Shown here: positions 44,395 to 53,853 of the stretch, piece by piece
Layout: every line of letters begins with the position of its first letter
Position numbering within the stretch: the stretch's first letter is position 1
Assembly: GCA_002490835.1 (NCBI GenBank)
Contig: DKUU01000039.1
Span: 144,972 to 208,971 of the forward strand
Source of the DNA: Lachnospiraceae bacterium UBA7196
GTDB lineage: Bacteria; Bacillota; Clostridia; Lachnospirales; Lachnospiraceae
Length of the DNA: 64,000 bases
Direction of reading: 5' to 3'
Program-made: the position numbers and the translations under genes
The notes under the pieces: model-generated
What the model was told of the DNA's origin: nothing
Databases searched by the model: none
The model's input: the letters and a program-made list of their open reading frames with translations, nothing else

Positions 44395-44447
44395 CGCCGA
44401 GTTCGCGAAGCGACACTCGTACAGTTAATGCCAACGGCATTTACTGT
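44395..44447 (-). repeat. Dispersed palindromic repeat, copy 2
   Basis: On the minus strand AGTAAATGCC (44436-44445) and GGCATTAACT (44423-44432) enclose GTT, then a GAGtgTCgCTTCGcGAaC tail follows. Arms are identical to copy 1 at 39179-39234; loop length differs (3 versus 11 nt), tail differs at few positions. It lies in the uvrC-hprK gap (190 bp). Confidence 0.65.
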
Positions 44448-44509
44448 AACTGCTTCATTGCCTTCGTGTATATAGTTTAATCTATTTTCCCGCTGTGCGC
44501 AATATGCGA

Positions 44510-46390
44510 CTACTTCCCGCCGCTTTCTTTTTCCCCATGAAAGAAATCATAAATCTGTCTGCCGATATGTTCGGGGATCTCGGGCACCTCGCAAAGTTTC
44601 TCCGCCGACGCCTCTTTGATCTCGCTGATAGAGCCGAAATGCCGCATCAGCGCCTTTCTTCTGGCAGGTCCCACACCGGGGATCTCGTCGAGCGCCGATT
44701 TCACCTGCGCCTTGGAGCGCAGCGAACGATGGTACTCGATTGCGAACCGGTGGGCCTCATCCTGTATCCTCGTGATCAGCTTAAAGCCCTCCGAATGCGC
44801 GTCGATGGGAATCTCCACATTGCGGTAGTAAAGACCTCTGGTGCGGTGGTTATCGTCCTTCACCATGCCGCAGACCGGAATGTCCAGATGCAGTTCTGAA
44901 AGTACCTGCAGGGCAATATTCACCTGCCCCCTGCCGCCGTCCATCATTAGAAGGTCTGGGAATTTCGTGAAACTTCCAAAGGCCTGATCCATCTCCCTGC
45001 GGCTTAAATCTTCCCGCTCTTCCATGCCGTGCAGAAAACGCCTCGTCAGCACTTCCCGCATACAGGCGTAGTCGTCTGGGCCTGAGACAGACTGTATGCG
45101 GAATTTGCGGTAGTCGCTGCGCTTGGCCTTTCCCTTCTCAAAGACCACCATCGAGCCGACATTGGCAAAACCGCTGATATTCGAGATATCAAAGGCCTCC
45201 ATGCGGCTTACGTCCTCTAATTCCAGCAGGGCCGCGATCTCCTTCATCGCGCCGATGGTCCTGCCTTCCTCCCTGCGGATGCGCTCCTTATCCTGACTTA
45301 AGATCAGTCTGGCGTTCTGGGCCGCCAGCTCCACTAGCTTCTCCTTCGCGCCCTTTTTCGGCACGCGCAGATAGACCCTGCCGCCCTTTCTGGCGGAAAG
45401 CCACTGTTCCAAAACGGGCATATCCTCGATCTCTTCCTGAAGCATCAGTTCCCGCGGAATAAAGGGCGTTCCTGCATAAAACTGCTTTACAAAATCAAGA
45501 AGGATCTGCGCCTGCGCGCAATCCTCCACATGCGTCATATAAAAATGATCCCTGCCGATCAATTTTCCGCCGCGTACAAAAAACACCTGCACCACAGCGT
45601 CCCTCTCGTCCGCCGCCAGCGCGATGATGTCTTTATCCTCACCGTCAGAGTCTGTGATCTTCTGCTTCTGCGCCACACTTTTTACGCTGTTTAGCAAATC
45701 ACGATACCGCGCCGCCTCTTCAAATTCCATATTTTCTGACGCTTCTGTCATTTTTTGCTCCAGCTCGCGGAGCATCGGTCTATAGTTACCGTTTAAAAAA
45801 TCAAGCGCCTGCTCGACTCTTTGCTGATACGCTTCCTTTTCGATATAGCCCTGACAGGGCGCGGCGCATTGTCCGATATGATAATTGAGACAGGGCCTCT
45901 CCAGTCCGATATCTCGCGGCAGCCTGCGGTTGCAAGTCTTTAACTGGTAAAGCTTATTCATCAGGTCAATGGTATCCTTCACTGCCGCCGCGCTGGTGTA
46001 CGGCCCAAAATAACGGGACTTATCCTTCTTCATCTCACGGGAAAACAGGATGCGGGGATACTCCTCCCCCAGCGTGACCTTGATATAAGGGTAAGTCTTG
46101 TCGTCCTTCAGCATGGTATTATACTTCGGACTGTATTCTTTGATGAGGTTGTTTTCTAAAACAAGAGCTTCCAGCTCCGAATCCGTCACAATATACTCAA
46201 ACCGCGCGATCTGCTGCACCATCTTGTCGATCTGCGGCCCCCGCCCTACGATCTTGCGAAAATACGAGCGCACGCGGCTGTGAAGATTCACTGCTTTGCC
46301 CACATAGATGATCGTATCCGCCTTATCGTGCATCAGATACACGCCGGGCGCATTGGGCAGCTTCTTTAATTCCTCGTCAAAATCAAACAT
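44510..46390 (-). CDS. uvrC: Excinuclease ABC subunit C
   Basis: Nucleotide-excision-repair nuclease of 626 residues making the 3' and 5' incisions with UvrB. Domains in order: GIY-YIG nuclease ([19 protein letters not shown]) about 14-95, Cys-rich segment ([23 protein letters not shown]), UVR motif ([13 protein letters not shown]) about 205, RNase H-like endonuclease ([15 protein letters not shown]) and C-terminal helix-hairpin-helix ([12 protein letters not shown]). The frame runs on to 46594, but that extension is the shadow of the ftsH repeat tail; ATG 46390 with GGGGAG upstream is the start. It overlaps the ftsH stop by 8 bases. Confidence 0.96.
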   Translation of the reverse strand: MFDFDEELKKLPNAPGVYLMHDKADTIIYVGKAVNLHSRVRSYFRKIVGRGPQIDKMVQQIARFEYIVTDSELEALVLENNLIKEYSPKYNTMLKDDKTYPYIKVTLGEEYPRILFSREMKKDKSRYFGPYTSAAAVKDTIDLMNKLYQLKTCNRRLPRDIGLERPCLNYHIGQCAAPCQGYIEKEAYQQRVEQALDFLNGNYRPMLRELEQKMTEASENMEFEEAARYRDLLNSVKSVAQKQKITDSDGEDKDIIALAADERDAVVQVFFVRGGKLIGRDHFYMTHVEDCAQAQILLDFVKQFYAGTPFIPRELMLQEEIEDMPVLEQWLSARKGGRVYLRVPKKGAKEKLVELAAQNARLILSQDKERIRREEGRTIGAMKEIAALLELEDVSRMEAFDISNISGFANVGSMVVFEKGKAKRSDYRKFRIQSVSGPDDYACMREVLTRRFLHGMEEREDLSRREMDQAFGSFTKFPDLLMMDGGRGQVNIALQVLSELHLDIPVCGMVKDDNHRTRGLYYRNVEIPIDAHSEGFKLITRIQDEAHRFAIEYHRSLRSKAQVKSALDEIPGVGPARRKALMRHFGSISEIKEASAEKLCEVPEIPEHIGRQIYDFFHGEKESGGK

Positions 46391-48602
46391 CACGGTTCTC
46401 CCCGTCGGGGTCAGGCGCCTGTGAAAAAATCCCTCTTTCCGGCTGTACATCCGCAGGCCTTTCCTGTGCCGCCTCTGGCTGTGTATCCGCAGGCTTCTCC
46501 TGTGCCGCAACTGGCTGGGCATCCGCAGGCTTTTCCTGTGCCGCGCCTGCCTGTGTATCCGCAGGCTTTTCCTGTACCGCCTCCAGCTGCGCATCCACCT
46601 TCTTCGCGCCGTCCGCCTTCTCTTCTTCGGTCTCTTCCGGCTCCGGGATTCCCTTCTCCTTGCGGTAGATCTTCATAAACTCCTTGCCGGTGATGGTCTC
46701 TTTCTCGATCAGGTGCGCCGCCAGCTTATCCATGATCTCACGGTTTTCTTTCAAGAGCTTCTTTGCCTTCTTATAGCTCTCGTGAAGCACCTTCATCACT
46801 TCCGTATCGATGTCGGCCGCCGTCACGTCGGAACAGGTCAGGGAAGCCCTTCCCTCAAGATACTGGCTCTCCACCGTAGCAAGGCCCATCAGGCCGAATT
46901 TCTTGCTCATACCAAAGCGGGTGATCATATTTCTGGCAATGCTCGTCGCCTGTTCGATATCGTTGGCCGCGCCGGTCGTCACGGTATCAAAGACGATCTC
47001 CTCCGCCGCGCGCCCGCCGAGCAGGCTCACCAGCCTGTCGCGAAGCTCCGCCTCGGTATCCAGATACTTTTCCTCCTCCGGCACGTGCATGACATAGCCC
47101 AGCGCGCCCATGGTACGGGGTACGATGGTGATCTTCTGCACAGGTTCGGAATTTTTCTGCAAAGCGCTGAGCAGCGCATGTCCTACCTCGTGGTAAGAGA
47201 CGATCTTGCGCTCCTCCTTGCTCATCACGCGGTCTTTCTTTTCTTTCCCCACAAGCACCTGTTCCACCGCGTCGAAAAGGTCCTTCTGACTCACATACTC
47301 CCTGCCCAGCTTCACGGCGTTGATCGCCGCCTCATTGATCATATTTGCAAGGTCGGAGCCCACCGCTCCCGAAGTAGCGAGTGCGATCTCATTTAAATCT
47401 ACGGAATCATCCATGAGCACATCCTTGGAATGCACTTTCAAAATCTCCACGCGCCCTTTTAAATCGGGCTTATCCACAATAATGCGCCTGTCGAACCGTC
47501 CCGGACGCAGCAGCGCCTTATCAAGGATCTCCGGCCTGTTGGTAGCCGCCAGAATGATGATCCCCTTCTTACCGTCGAAACCGTCCATCTCGGAAAGAAG
47601 CTGGTTCAGCGTCTGTTCCCGCTCCTCGTTGCCGCCGCCGTATTTGGAGTCGCGGCTCCTGCCGATGGCGTCGATCTCGTCGATAAAAACGATACAGGGC
47701 GCATTTTTTTCCGCCTCCCTGAAGAGATCACGGACACGGGACGCGCCCACGCCCACGTACAGCTCAATAAAATCGGAACCCGAAAGGGAAAAGAAAGGCA
47801 CGTGCGCTTCGCCCGCCACCGCCTTTGCCAAAAGGGTCTTACCCGTTCCGGGCGGCCCCACCAAAAGCGCTCCCTTGGGGAGTCTTGCGCCAATCTTGGA
47901 ATACTTGCCGGGATTATGAAGAAAATCTACCACTTCCACCAGCGACTCTTTCGCCTCATCCTCTCCGGCCACATCCTGAAAAGTGATGCCGGTTTCTTTC
48001 TGCACGTAAGCCTTGGCCGTACTCCTGCCCACGCCCATAGGGCCGCCCTTGCCGCCCATGCGCCGAAAGAGCAGGCTTAAGAGCCCCCACATCAAAAGCA
48101 CCGGAAGGATATAGTAAAGCAGCACTGTCATGATCAGGCTGGAGCTGTCGGAAACCTCTTTTTTCATCTCGACATTATGCTTAAGAAGGCGCTCCGCAAG
48201 CTTATCGTCCTCCTCCATCTTGCCCGTGTAATAGGTACTCACACCCATGCTGTACGAATAGATAAAGGGAACCTCTTTCTGCTCAGCCATCGGATAGATC
48301 GTAATGCGGTCGGAACCCACAGCAACGCTCTTGACCTCGCCCTGCTCCAGCATTTTTATAAATTTATTGTAGGAAATCTCCTGATTCGTAGCGCCCGTCA
48401 GCGTCTTCATAAACACGCTGATACACAGCAGGGTGATAAGCGCCGCCACCACGAGCATTATAAGGCTCTGCTTTCTGGGATCTCCGCCGCCCGGTCCCGG
48501 ACCTTTCGGCCCGCCCGGTCCGTTCGAACCCCCGCCGTTATTTCCGGGGCCGCCCGCACCCCCGTTATCGTATGGATTTACATTATTTGCATTATCTGCC
48601 AT
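46383..48602 (-). CDS. ftsH: ATP-dependent zinc metalloprotease FtsH
   Basis: Membrane-bound AAA protease of 739 residues. A Gly/Asn/Pro-rich cytoplasmic start (1-44) precedes membrane helix 1 (about 46-68); an external domain and helix 2 (about 150-175) follow. The AAA module has GPPGTGKT near 250, IDEIDAIGR and the [21 protein letters not shown]. The zinc site is HEVGH (471-475). The C-terminal tail (677-724) has four 12-residue [16 protein letters not shown] repeats, which is unusual. Transcribed from a promoter at 48661-48689 and translationally coupled to uvrC. Confidence 0.97.
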   Translation of the reverse strand: MADNANNVNPYDNGGAGGPGNNGGGSNGPGGPKGPGPGGGDPRKQSLIMLVVAALITLLCISVFMKTLTGATNQEISYNKFIKMLEQGEVKSVAVGSDRITIYPMAEQKEVPFIYSYSMGVSTYYTGKMEEDDKLAERLLKHNVEMKKEVSDSSSLIMTVLLYYILPVLLMWGLLSLLFRRMGGKGGPMGVGRSTAKAYVQKETGITFQDVAGEDEAKESLVEVVDFLHNPGKYSKIGARLPKGALLVGPPGTGKTLLAKAVAGEAHVPFFSLSGSDFIELYVGVGASRVRDLFREAEKNAPCIVFIDEIDAIGRSRDSKYGGGNEEREQTLNQLLSEMDGFDGKKGIIILAATNRPEILDKALLRPGRFDRRIIVDKPDLKGRVEILKVHSKDVLMDDSVDLNEIALATSGAVGSDLANMINEAAINAVKLGREYVSQKDLFDAVEQVLVGKEKKDRVMSKEERKIVSYHEVGHALLSALQKNSEPVQKITIVPRTMGALGYVMHVPEEEKYLDTEAELRDRLVSLLGGRAAEEIVFDTVTTGAANDIEQATSIARNMITRFGMSKKFGLMGLATVESQYLEGRASLTCSDVTAADIDTEVMKVLHESYKKAKKLLKENREIMDKLAAHLIEKETITGKEFMKIYRKEKGIPEPEETEEEKADGAKKVDAQLEAVQEKPADTQAGAAQEKPADAQPVAAQEKPADTQPEAAQERPADVQPERGIFSQAPDPDGENRDV
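46431..46574 (-). repeat. Four 36-bp tandem repeats in the ftsH tail
   Basis: Encodes residues 677-724 as four copies of Q-E-[KR]-P-A-D-x-Q-x-x-A-A. The tail lies beyond the protease domain, so copy-number change would keep the enzyme intact. The repeat also covers the region just upstream of the uvrC start. Confidence 0.85.
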
Positions 48603-48660
48603 GAGGCATCCTCACTTTCTCATGTTTCACATATTTTAAAGCTTTAGTCTTTCCTTATTA

Positions 48661-48689
48661 AGTATAGGGTAGGCAAAATCATAAATCAA
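48661..48689 (-). promoter_or_regulatory. Sigma-A promoter of ftsH
   Basis: Minus-strand -35 TTGATT (48684-48689), 17-bp spacer, -10 TATACT (48661-48666), giving a leader of about 50 nt. Confidence 0.7.
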
Positions 48690-48785
48690 TGAGAAAATTA
48701 TGAATTTGTGGACACATCTCTAAAACTATTATAAAGTTTTTCCCCATTTTTCTTTTTTTGTGTAGATTTTACTGAGATTTTTTTT

Positions 48786-48791
48786 TATAAT
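48786..48791 (+). promoter_or_regulatory. -10 element of the pyrG promoter
   Basis: Perfect TATAAT preceded by a T-run; the -35 at 17 bp (TAGATT) is weak. Transcription would start near 48797, about 20 nt before the leader hairpin. Confidence 0.55.
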
Positions 48792-48819
48792 AGAGAAGTA
48801 ATATGGCTTGTATTCCTAT

Positions 48820-48848
48820 AATCCGGCCGTAGGGTCGGATTCTTTTTT
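48820..48848 (+). terminator. Leader terminator (attenuator) before pyrG
   Basis: AATCCG (48820-48825) pairs with CGGATT (48836-48841), with GGCC/AGGGT partly continuing the stem, followed by CTTTTTT. It lies between the pyrG -10 element and the pyrG ATG, so it should control read-through. Bacillus pyrG also has a leader attenuator responding to CTP; whether this one works the same way is unknown. Confidence 0.65.
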
Positions 48849-48880
48849 ATTTCTTTGGTCAACACAAAGGAGGATTACCA

Positions 48881-50491
48881 ATGGCAGTAAAATATGTGTT
48901 CGTCACGGGCGGCGTGGTTTCGGGCCTCGGCAAGGGCATTACGGCAGCATCGCTCGGCAGACTCTTAAAGGCGCGCGGTTTCAAGGTAACCATGCAGAAA
49001 TTCGATCCCTACATCAATATCGACCCCGGCACCATGAACCCGATCCAGCATGGGGAAGTGTTCGTCACCGAGGACGGCACGGAAACCGATTTGGATCTGG
49101 GGCACTATGAGCGCTTTATCGACGAAAATCTGGACAAAAACTCCAATGTGACCACCGGTAAGGTCTACTGGTCCGTCCTGCAAAAAGAAAGGCGGGGAGA
49201 CTACGGCGGCGGCACGGTGCAGGTCATCCCTCACATAACCAACGAAATCAAGAGTAGGTTTTATCGTAATTTTACAGATCAGGAAACCCGCATCGCCATC
49301 ATTGAAGTGGGCGGCACGGTGGGCGATATCGAAAGCCAGCCTTTCTTAGAGTCCATCCGTCAGTTCCAGCACGAAGTGGGGCAGGAGAACGCGATCCTGA
49401 TTCATGTGACGCTGATCCCGTATTTAAGCGCCTCGCAGGAATTAAAGACCAAACCGACCCAGTCCAGCGTGAAGGACTTACAGGGCATGGGTATCCGGCC
49501 GGACATCATCGTCTGCCGCAGCGAACATCCGCTGGATCAAGGCATCAAAGATAAGATCGCGCTATTTTGTAATGTGCCAAACAACCGCGTTTTACAAAAT
49601 CTGGATGTGGAACATCTGTATGAGGCGCCTCTCGCCATGGAAAAGGAACATCTGGCGCAGGTAGCCTGCGAATGTCTGAAACTGGACTGCCCGGAGCCTG
49701 ATCTGACCGACTGGAAGGCTATGGTGGAATCCCTGCGAACCCCCACCGATTCCGTGACAGTGGCTCTTGTCGGCAAATACACGCAGCTTCATGACGCTTA
49801 CATCAGCGTAGTGGAAGCGTTGAAACACGGCGGCATTTCCCACCGCTGCGTGGTGGATATCAAATGGGTGGATTCCGAGGCAGTCACCAAAGACAACGCG
49901 GATTCCCTGCTTCATGACGTGAACGGCATCCTCGTACCCGGCGGTTTCGGTGACCGCGGCATCGAGGGAAAAATCGAGGCCATCACCTACGCGAGAGAAC
50001 ATAAGATTCCTTTCTTAGGTCTCTGTCTGGGGATGCAGCTTGCCATCGTGGAATTTGCGAGAAATGTGATCGGCTACAACGACGCGCACAGCATCGAGCT
50101 GGCGCCTTCCACCACCCATCCGGTGATTGCGCTGATGCCCGACCAGAACGGCGTGGAAGATATCGGCGGCACCTTGCGGCTCGGTTCCTACCCCTGCGTA
50201 CTGGACAAGGCTTCCAAGGCTTACGCGCTTTATGGCGAGGAGACCATCCACGAAAGACACAGACACCGCTATGAGGTCAATAACGACTACCGCGCCGTAC
50301 TGACTGAAAAGGGAATGCGGCTGTCCGGGCTTTCACCTGACGGACGCATCGTGGAAATGTGCGAACTGCCCGATCACCCCTTCTTCGTGGCGACGCAGGC
50401 GCATCCGGAGTTAAAGTCAAGGCCGAATAGGCCGCATCCGCTCTTTAAGGGGTTTGTGGAAGCGGCGCTGGCATATAAAAATAACGAGTAG
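48881..50491 (+). CDS. pyrG: CTP synthase
   Basis: Converts UTP to CTP with glutamine-derived ammonia in the cytoplasm; 536 residues. The N-terminal synthetase domain has [32 protein letters not shown] and [11 protein letters not shown]. The C-terminal class I glutamine amidotransferase has the catalytic Cys in FLGLCLGMQ, and His/Glu in THPEL-like [11 protein letters not shown]. Ribosome site AAAGGAGG. Expressed alone behind a leader terminator. Confidence 0.98.
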   Translation: MAVKYVFVTGGVVSGLGKGITAASLGRLLKARGFKVTMQKFDPYINIDPGTMNPIQHGEVFVTEDGTETDLDLGHYERFIDENLDKNSNVTTGKVYWSVLQKERRGDYGGGTVQVIPHITNEIKSRFYRNFTDQETRIAIIEVGGTVGDIESQPFLESIRQFQHEVGQENAILIHVTLIPYLSASQELKTKPTQSSVKDLQGMGIRPDIIVCRSEHPLDQGIKDKIALFCNVPNNRVLQNLDVEHLYEAPLAMEKEHLAQVACECLKLDCPEPDLTDWKAMVESLRTPTDSVTVALVGKYTQLHDAYISVVEALKHGGISHRCVVDIKWVDSEAVTKDNADSLLHDVNGILVPGGFGDRGIEGKIEAITYAREHKIPFLGLCLGMQLAIVEFARNVIGYNDAHSIELAPSTTHPVIALMPDQNGVEDIGGTLRLGSYPCVLDKASKAYALYGEETIHERHRHRYEVNNDYRAVLTEKGMRLSGLSPDGRIVEMCELPDHPFFVATQAHPELKSRPNRPHPLFKGFVEAALAYKNNE

Positions 50492-50514
50492 GGAAATCAC
50501 CCTACTCGCTTTTT
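50485..50514. terminator. Bidirectional terminator after pyrG
   Basis: Perfect 9-bp stem CGAGTAGGG / CCCTACTCG (50485-50493, 50500-50508) with a 6-nt loop, then CTTTTT. The reverse strand continues TTATTTTT, so the LysM gene ending at 50502 can use it too. The stem overlaps both stop codons. Confidence 0.85.
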
Positions 50515-51431
50515 AGTTGTAACATGATTCCCACATATAACAAATCAGGGTTTTCTCCGATTGCATCTTTATTTTTTTCATAGAGGCCGCTCCAGCGCAT
50601 ACCGTCGCCGAGCTGCTTCTCGGCGATATCCCAGAGGCAGTCGCCTTTTTGCACGGTATAGCTACCGCTCTTGGTATCAGGCTTTTCTTCGGTATTTTCT
50701 TCCTGATCTTCCTCTTCGGAATCCGCTTTTGCTAAGAGCGCTTCTTTCTGTATAATTGACTCTCTTACCGCATCATCCATCGCCTCCTGCGTCTCCAGCA
50801 GCCAATCCATGATATCCGGCCGTTCCGCAATCAGCTCATTATAAGCCATAGCAATCTCATTACTGCGCTCAACTATTTCATCCGAAAGAGAAAGTTCCCG
50901 CATCTCTTTGATAAAGGAATCAGAATACGTATCAAAGTCGTATGCGTATGACGCAAGCTCCAATTTCCCTTTTTCATTCCTGCCGACCAGCAGCACCTGA
51001 AGACCGGGGATCCCCACATCAAACCCTTCAACGATCAAATCCGCGCTCACTGCCGCCACCCAATGTTTCCCATCAGACATGGGCAATGCCGTGACCTTAA
51101 TGTTTTCCCGGCTCAAAGCGCCATGTTGATAAAATGTCCGCAAGCCTATAAGATCCCTCTGAAAGTCCCAGCTTAGCGGATCATCCACATAATCTGCCAG
51201 CGTATCGATCCCTTCCGGTGTCTGCGCTTCATAATAGGACGTGACAAATGCAATCACCTCCTGCACGGCATCATTACCGGCAGCTTTTTTCTGTGTAATC
51301 CCGGCATTCGTGTCCTTTTCCTGTTTTGCCGCCGGCTCCTTCGCCTCACAGGAAATCCTCCCGGCGGAGAAAAATCCGCATACCGCAAGCATACCGCATA
51401 AAATCAATGCCGCGGCGCGCCTCGCCGTCAT
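50502..51431 (-). CDS. Secreted LysM-domain protein
   Basis: Protein of 309 residues. A signal peptide (about 1-30, AALILCGMLAVCGFFSAG) is followed by a middle region of unknown fold (about 55-245) with VIAFVTSYYEAQTPEGIDTL. An acidic stretch leads to a C-terminal LysM domain (about 258-306: YTVQKGDCLWDIAEKQLG, NPDLLYVGIML) that binds peptidoglycan. So it is cell-wall-bound. Its ATG lies in the ATGA overlap with the upstream GH3 gene and has GGAGGAAGG, so it is coupled to that enzyme. Confidence 0.85.
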   Translation of the reverse strand: MTARRAAALILCGMLAVCGFFSAGRISCEAKEPAAKQEKDTNAGITQKKAAGNDAVQEVIAFVTSYYEAQTPEGIDTLADYVDDPLSWDFQRDLIGLRTFYQHGALSRENIKVTALPMSDGKHWVAAVSADLIVEGFDVGIPGLQVLLVGRNEKGKLELASYAYDFDTYSDSFIKEMRELSLSDEIVERSNEIAMAYNELIAERPDIMDWLLETQEAMDDAVRESIIQKEALLAKADSEEEDQEENTEEKPDTKSGSYTVQKGDCLWDIAEKQLGDGMRWSGLYEKNKDAIGENPDLLYVGIMLQLKSE

Positions 51432-53710
51432 CCTTCCTCCAATGCGTTGAGCTTCTCGACCATTTCCTGTATATCAGCCATATTCATATCGCCGCCAAAA
51501 CTGAGCGCTCCCCGCAGCGGAATATATTTCGCCATCGCGGCGCTCATCTCATCGGATATCGCCTCGTCGGCAGCATCTCCTTTGTCTTTTGCCTCTGCGC
51601 CTGCAAAAATACCGATCTTGAAAAGCTCCTCCACAACTTCACGTGCCCGCGGATTCTCAAGGACGTCGCCCATGGTCGTATCCGTTGTGTATACAAAAGG
51701 AATCTTCACCGTGGACTCTACATTGACTTCCTTGGTCAGTCTTATGTCTGCGGAAGATGCGCCTACCAAAATGTCAAACACTCCCGTCTCCACATGCCAA
51801 TCATGAATTTTTACGCTGTAATAGGCAAAGGCCCTCTTATCCAGCCGAAAAGTCACCGTCTTCTTCTCGCCGGGCGCAAGGTACACCTTTTCAAAGCCTT
51901 TCAGCTCCTTGTTCGGACGGATCACCGTACTCTCCCGGTCCGCCACGTAAAGCTGCACCACTTCCCTGCCTGCCATCTTGCCGGTATTCTCAATATCCAC
52001 AGACACTTCCATGGTTTCCGTGTCCTTCATGGAATCTTTGTCCGTCCGCAGATTGGAATAAGCAAAGGTCGTATAGGAAAGCCCGTGCCCGAACGGGAAC
52101 AGCACCTCCATTTTCTTCTTCTCATAATAGCGGTATCCCACGAAGATGCCCTCGCGGTACTCCACCATATCGCCTTCCCCGATATAGGACAGGTAGGAAG
52201 GGTTATCTTCCAGCTTCAAAGGAAACGTCTCCGGCAGCTTAGCGCTGGGATTTACTTTACCAAACAAGATATCGCAGACTGCGCCGCCCACTACCTGACC
52301 GCCGAGATATGCCTCCACGATGCCCTTTACCTCATTCACCCAGGGCATCTCTACTGGAGAACCGTTGTGCAGCACCACCACGGTGTTCGGCTGCACCGCT
52401 GCCACCTTGGAGATCAGCTCATTCTGGCAGTCCGGCATCCGCATATGCTCCCTGTCAAAGCCCTCCGACTCAAACGCGTCGGGAAGGCCCGCAAAGATCA
52501 CCGCCACCTTTGCTTTTTTCGCCGCCTCTATCGCTTCCGTCAGCAGCTTTTCATCCGTCTTATCTTTCAGATCGTCAAAACCCTGCGCATAGGTGACATT
52601 GGCCATACCCTTCACCTCGTCCAGCGCCGAAGTGATCTTATGGCTGTTGATATGGGAGCTGCCGCCGCCCTGATAGCGGGGCGTCTTGGCATATTTCCCG
52701 ATAAAGGCGATCTCATCCTTTTCAGAAAGCGGAAGCACGCCGTCATTTTTTAAAAGGACGATCGTCTCCTGCGCCACCCTGCGGGCCATCTCATGATCAC
52801 GATCCCTGTCAAAGACCGCGCTCTTGTCCCTATTTTCCTCATAGCGGAACACAATATTCAAGATGCGCTCCACCGCCTTGTCTACAACCCTCTCCGGCAG
52901 TTCGCCGCTCTGCACCGCGCCCACGATTAGCTTATCATTGGAGCCGTTCGAAGAAGGCATTTCCAGATCAAGACCCGCATTTAAGTCCTTCACGCGGCTG
53001 TTGACCGCGCCCCAGTCGCTCATCACGTAACCGTCGAACCCCCACTCATCCCGCAGAATCTCCGTCAGATACTTGTGGTTCTCGGCCGCGTATGTGCCGT
53101 TGATCTTATTGTAAGAACACATCACAGTCCACGGTTTTTCTTTCTTTACCGCCCCTTCAAAGGCCGCCAGATAAATCTCCCGAAGCGTACGTTCGTCTAT
53201 TCTGGAATCCGAAGACATCCTTCTGGTCTCCTGATTATTCGCCAGAAAATGTTTGATGCTCGTGCCTACATTTTTACTCTGTATGCCATGGATCAAAGCG
53301 CCTGCGGCCTCGCTCGCCACATATGGGTCTTCGGAGTAATATTCAAAATTGCGCCCGCAGAGAGGAGAACGCTTGATATTCACGGCCGGACCCAAGATTA
53401 CGCTCACGCCCTCCGCCTGACATTCCCCGCCCAGCGTCTCGCCCATCTGCCGCAAAAGCTCTCTGTTAAAGGAAGCCGCCGTACCGCAGCCCGCCGGAAA
53501 ACATACCGCCTTAATACTCTCATTGACCCCCAGATGATCCGCCTCCTGATCCTGCTTGCGAAGGCCATGCGGTCCGTCCGACACCATGCTGGCCGGAATC
53601 CCCAGACGCTCCACCGCCTCCGTATGCCAGAAATCCGCGCCGGAACACATGGAAGCCTTCTCCTCCAGCGTCATCTGCGAAATGATCTCCCTGATTTTTT
53701 CTGCTGTCAT
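51428..53710 (-). CDS. Beta-glucosidase-type glycoside hydrolase family 3
   Basis: Protein of 760 residues hydrolysing beta-linked glucosides or related sugars. The (beta/alpha)8 domain carries GPHGLR, GPAVNIKRSPLCGRNFEYYSED (written here in part), KHFLANNQE and the nucleophile Asp in YVMSDWGAV. The alpha/beta sandwich has KNDGVLPL and GLPDAFESEGFDR. The C-terminal fibronectin-III-like domain has REVVQLYVAD and LKGFEKVYL. No signal peptide, so cytoplasmic. The frame opens at a TTG (53725), but ATG 53710 with GGGGGAT is preferred. A promoter with an overlapping palindrome lies upstream. Confidence 0.94.
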   Translation of the reverse strand: MTAEKIREIISQMTLEEKASMCSGADFWHTEAVERLGIPASMVSDGPHGLRKQDQEADHLGVNESIKAVCFPAGCGTAASFNRELLRQMGETLGGECQAEGVSVILGPAVNIKRSPLCGRNFEYYSEDPYVASEAAGALIHGIQSKNVGTSIKHFLANNQETRRMSSDSRIDERTLREIYLAAFEGAVKKEKPWTVMCSYNKINGTYAAENHKYLTEILRDEWGFDGYVMSDWGAVNSRVKDLNAGLDLEMPSSNGSNDKLIVGAVQSGELPERVVDKAVERILNIVFRYEENRDKSAVFDRDRDHEMARRVAQETIVLLKNDGVLPLSEKDEIAFIGKYAKTPRYQGGGSSHINSHKITSALDEVKGMANVTYAQGFDDLKDKTDEKLLTEAIEAAKKAKVAVIFAGLPDAFESEGFDREHMRMPDCQNELISKVAAVQPNTVVVLHNGSPVEMPWVNEVKGIVEAYLGGQVVGGAVCDILFGKVNPSAKLPETFPLKLEDNPSYLSYIGEGDMVEYREGIFVGYRYYEKKKMEVLFPFGHGLSYTTFAYSNLRTDKDSMKDTETMEVSVDIENTGKMAGREVVQLYVADRESTVIRPNKELKGFEKVYLAPGEKKTVTFRLDKRAFAYYSVKIHDWHVETGVFDILVGASSADIRLTKEVNVESTVKIPFVYTTDTTMGDVLENPRAREVVEELFKIGIFAGAEAKDKGDAADEAISDEMSAAMAKYIPLRGALSFGGDMNMADIQEMVEKLNALEEG

Positions 53711-53748
53711 GCTATGATCCCCCAATCCGGAGCGTCCTCATATAAACG

Positions 53749-53794
53749 CCCGCTGTCATAGTTCCAGTGTACCATGACAGCGGGCCAAGTCCAA
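53749..53794 (-). promoter_or_regulatory. Promoter and palindromic operator of the GH3 gene
   Basis: Minus-strand -35 TTGGAC (53789-53794), 17-bp spacer, extended -10 TGGTACACT (hexamer 53766-53771). An 11-bp perfect inverted repeat CCCGCTGTCAT / ATGACAGCGGG (53749-53759, 53774-53784) surrounds the -10 so that a bound repressor would block it. The regulator gene is not in the window. Confidence 0.6.
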
Positions 53795-53853
53795 TAGGTT
53801 TTTTAAGATATTTTTAGAATTTTCTGCACATAAAATCTTTTGATTTTCGGCAT

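Noticed and set aside
46391..46594. N-terminal extension of uvrC (Arg-rich)
   Set aside because: It is the shifted frame of the ftsH repeat tail; UvrC begins at the GIY-YIG domain from ATG 46390 with its own ribosome site.
48808..49110. 100-codon frame over the pyrG start
   Set aside because: Out of frame with pyrG, includes its leader terminator, no homology signal.
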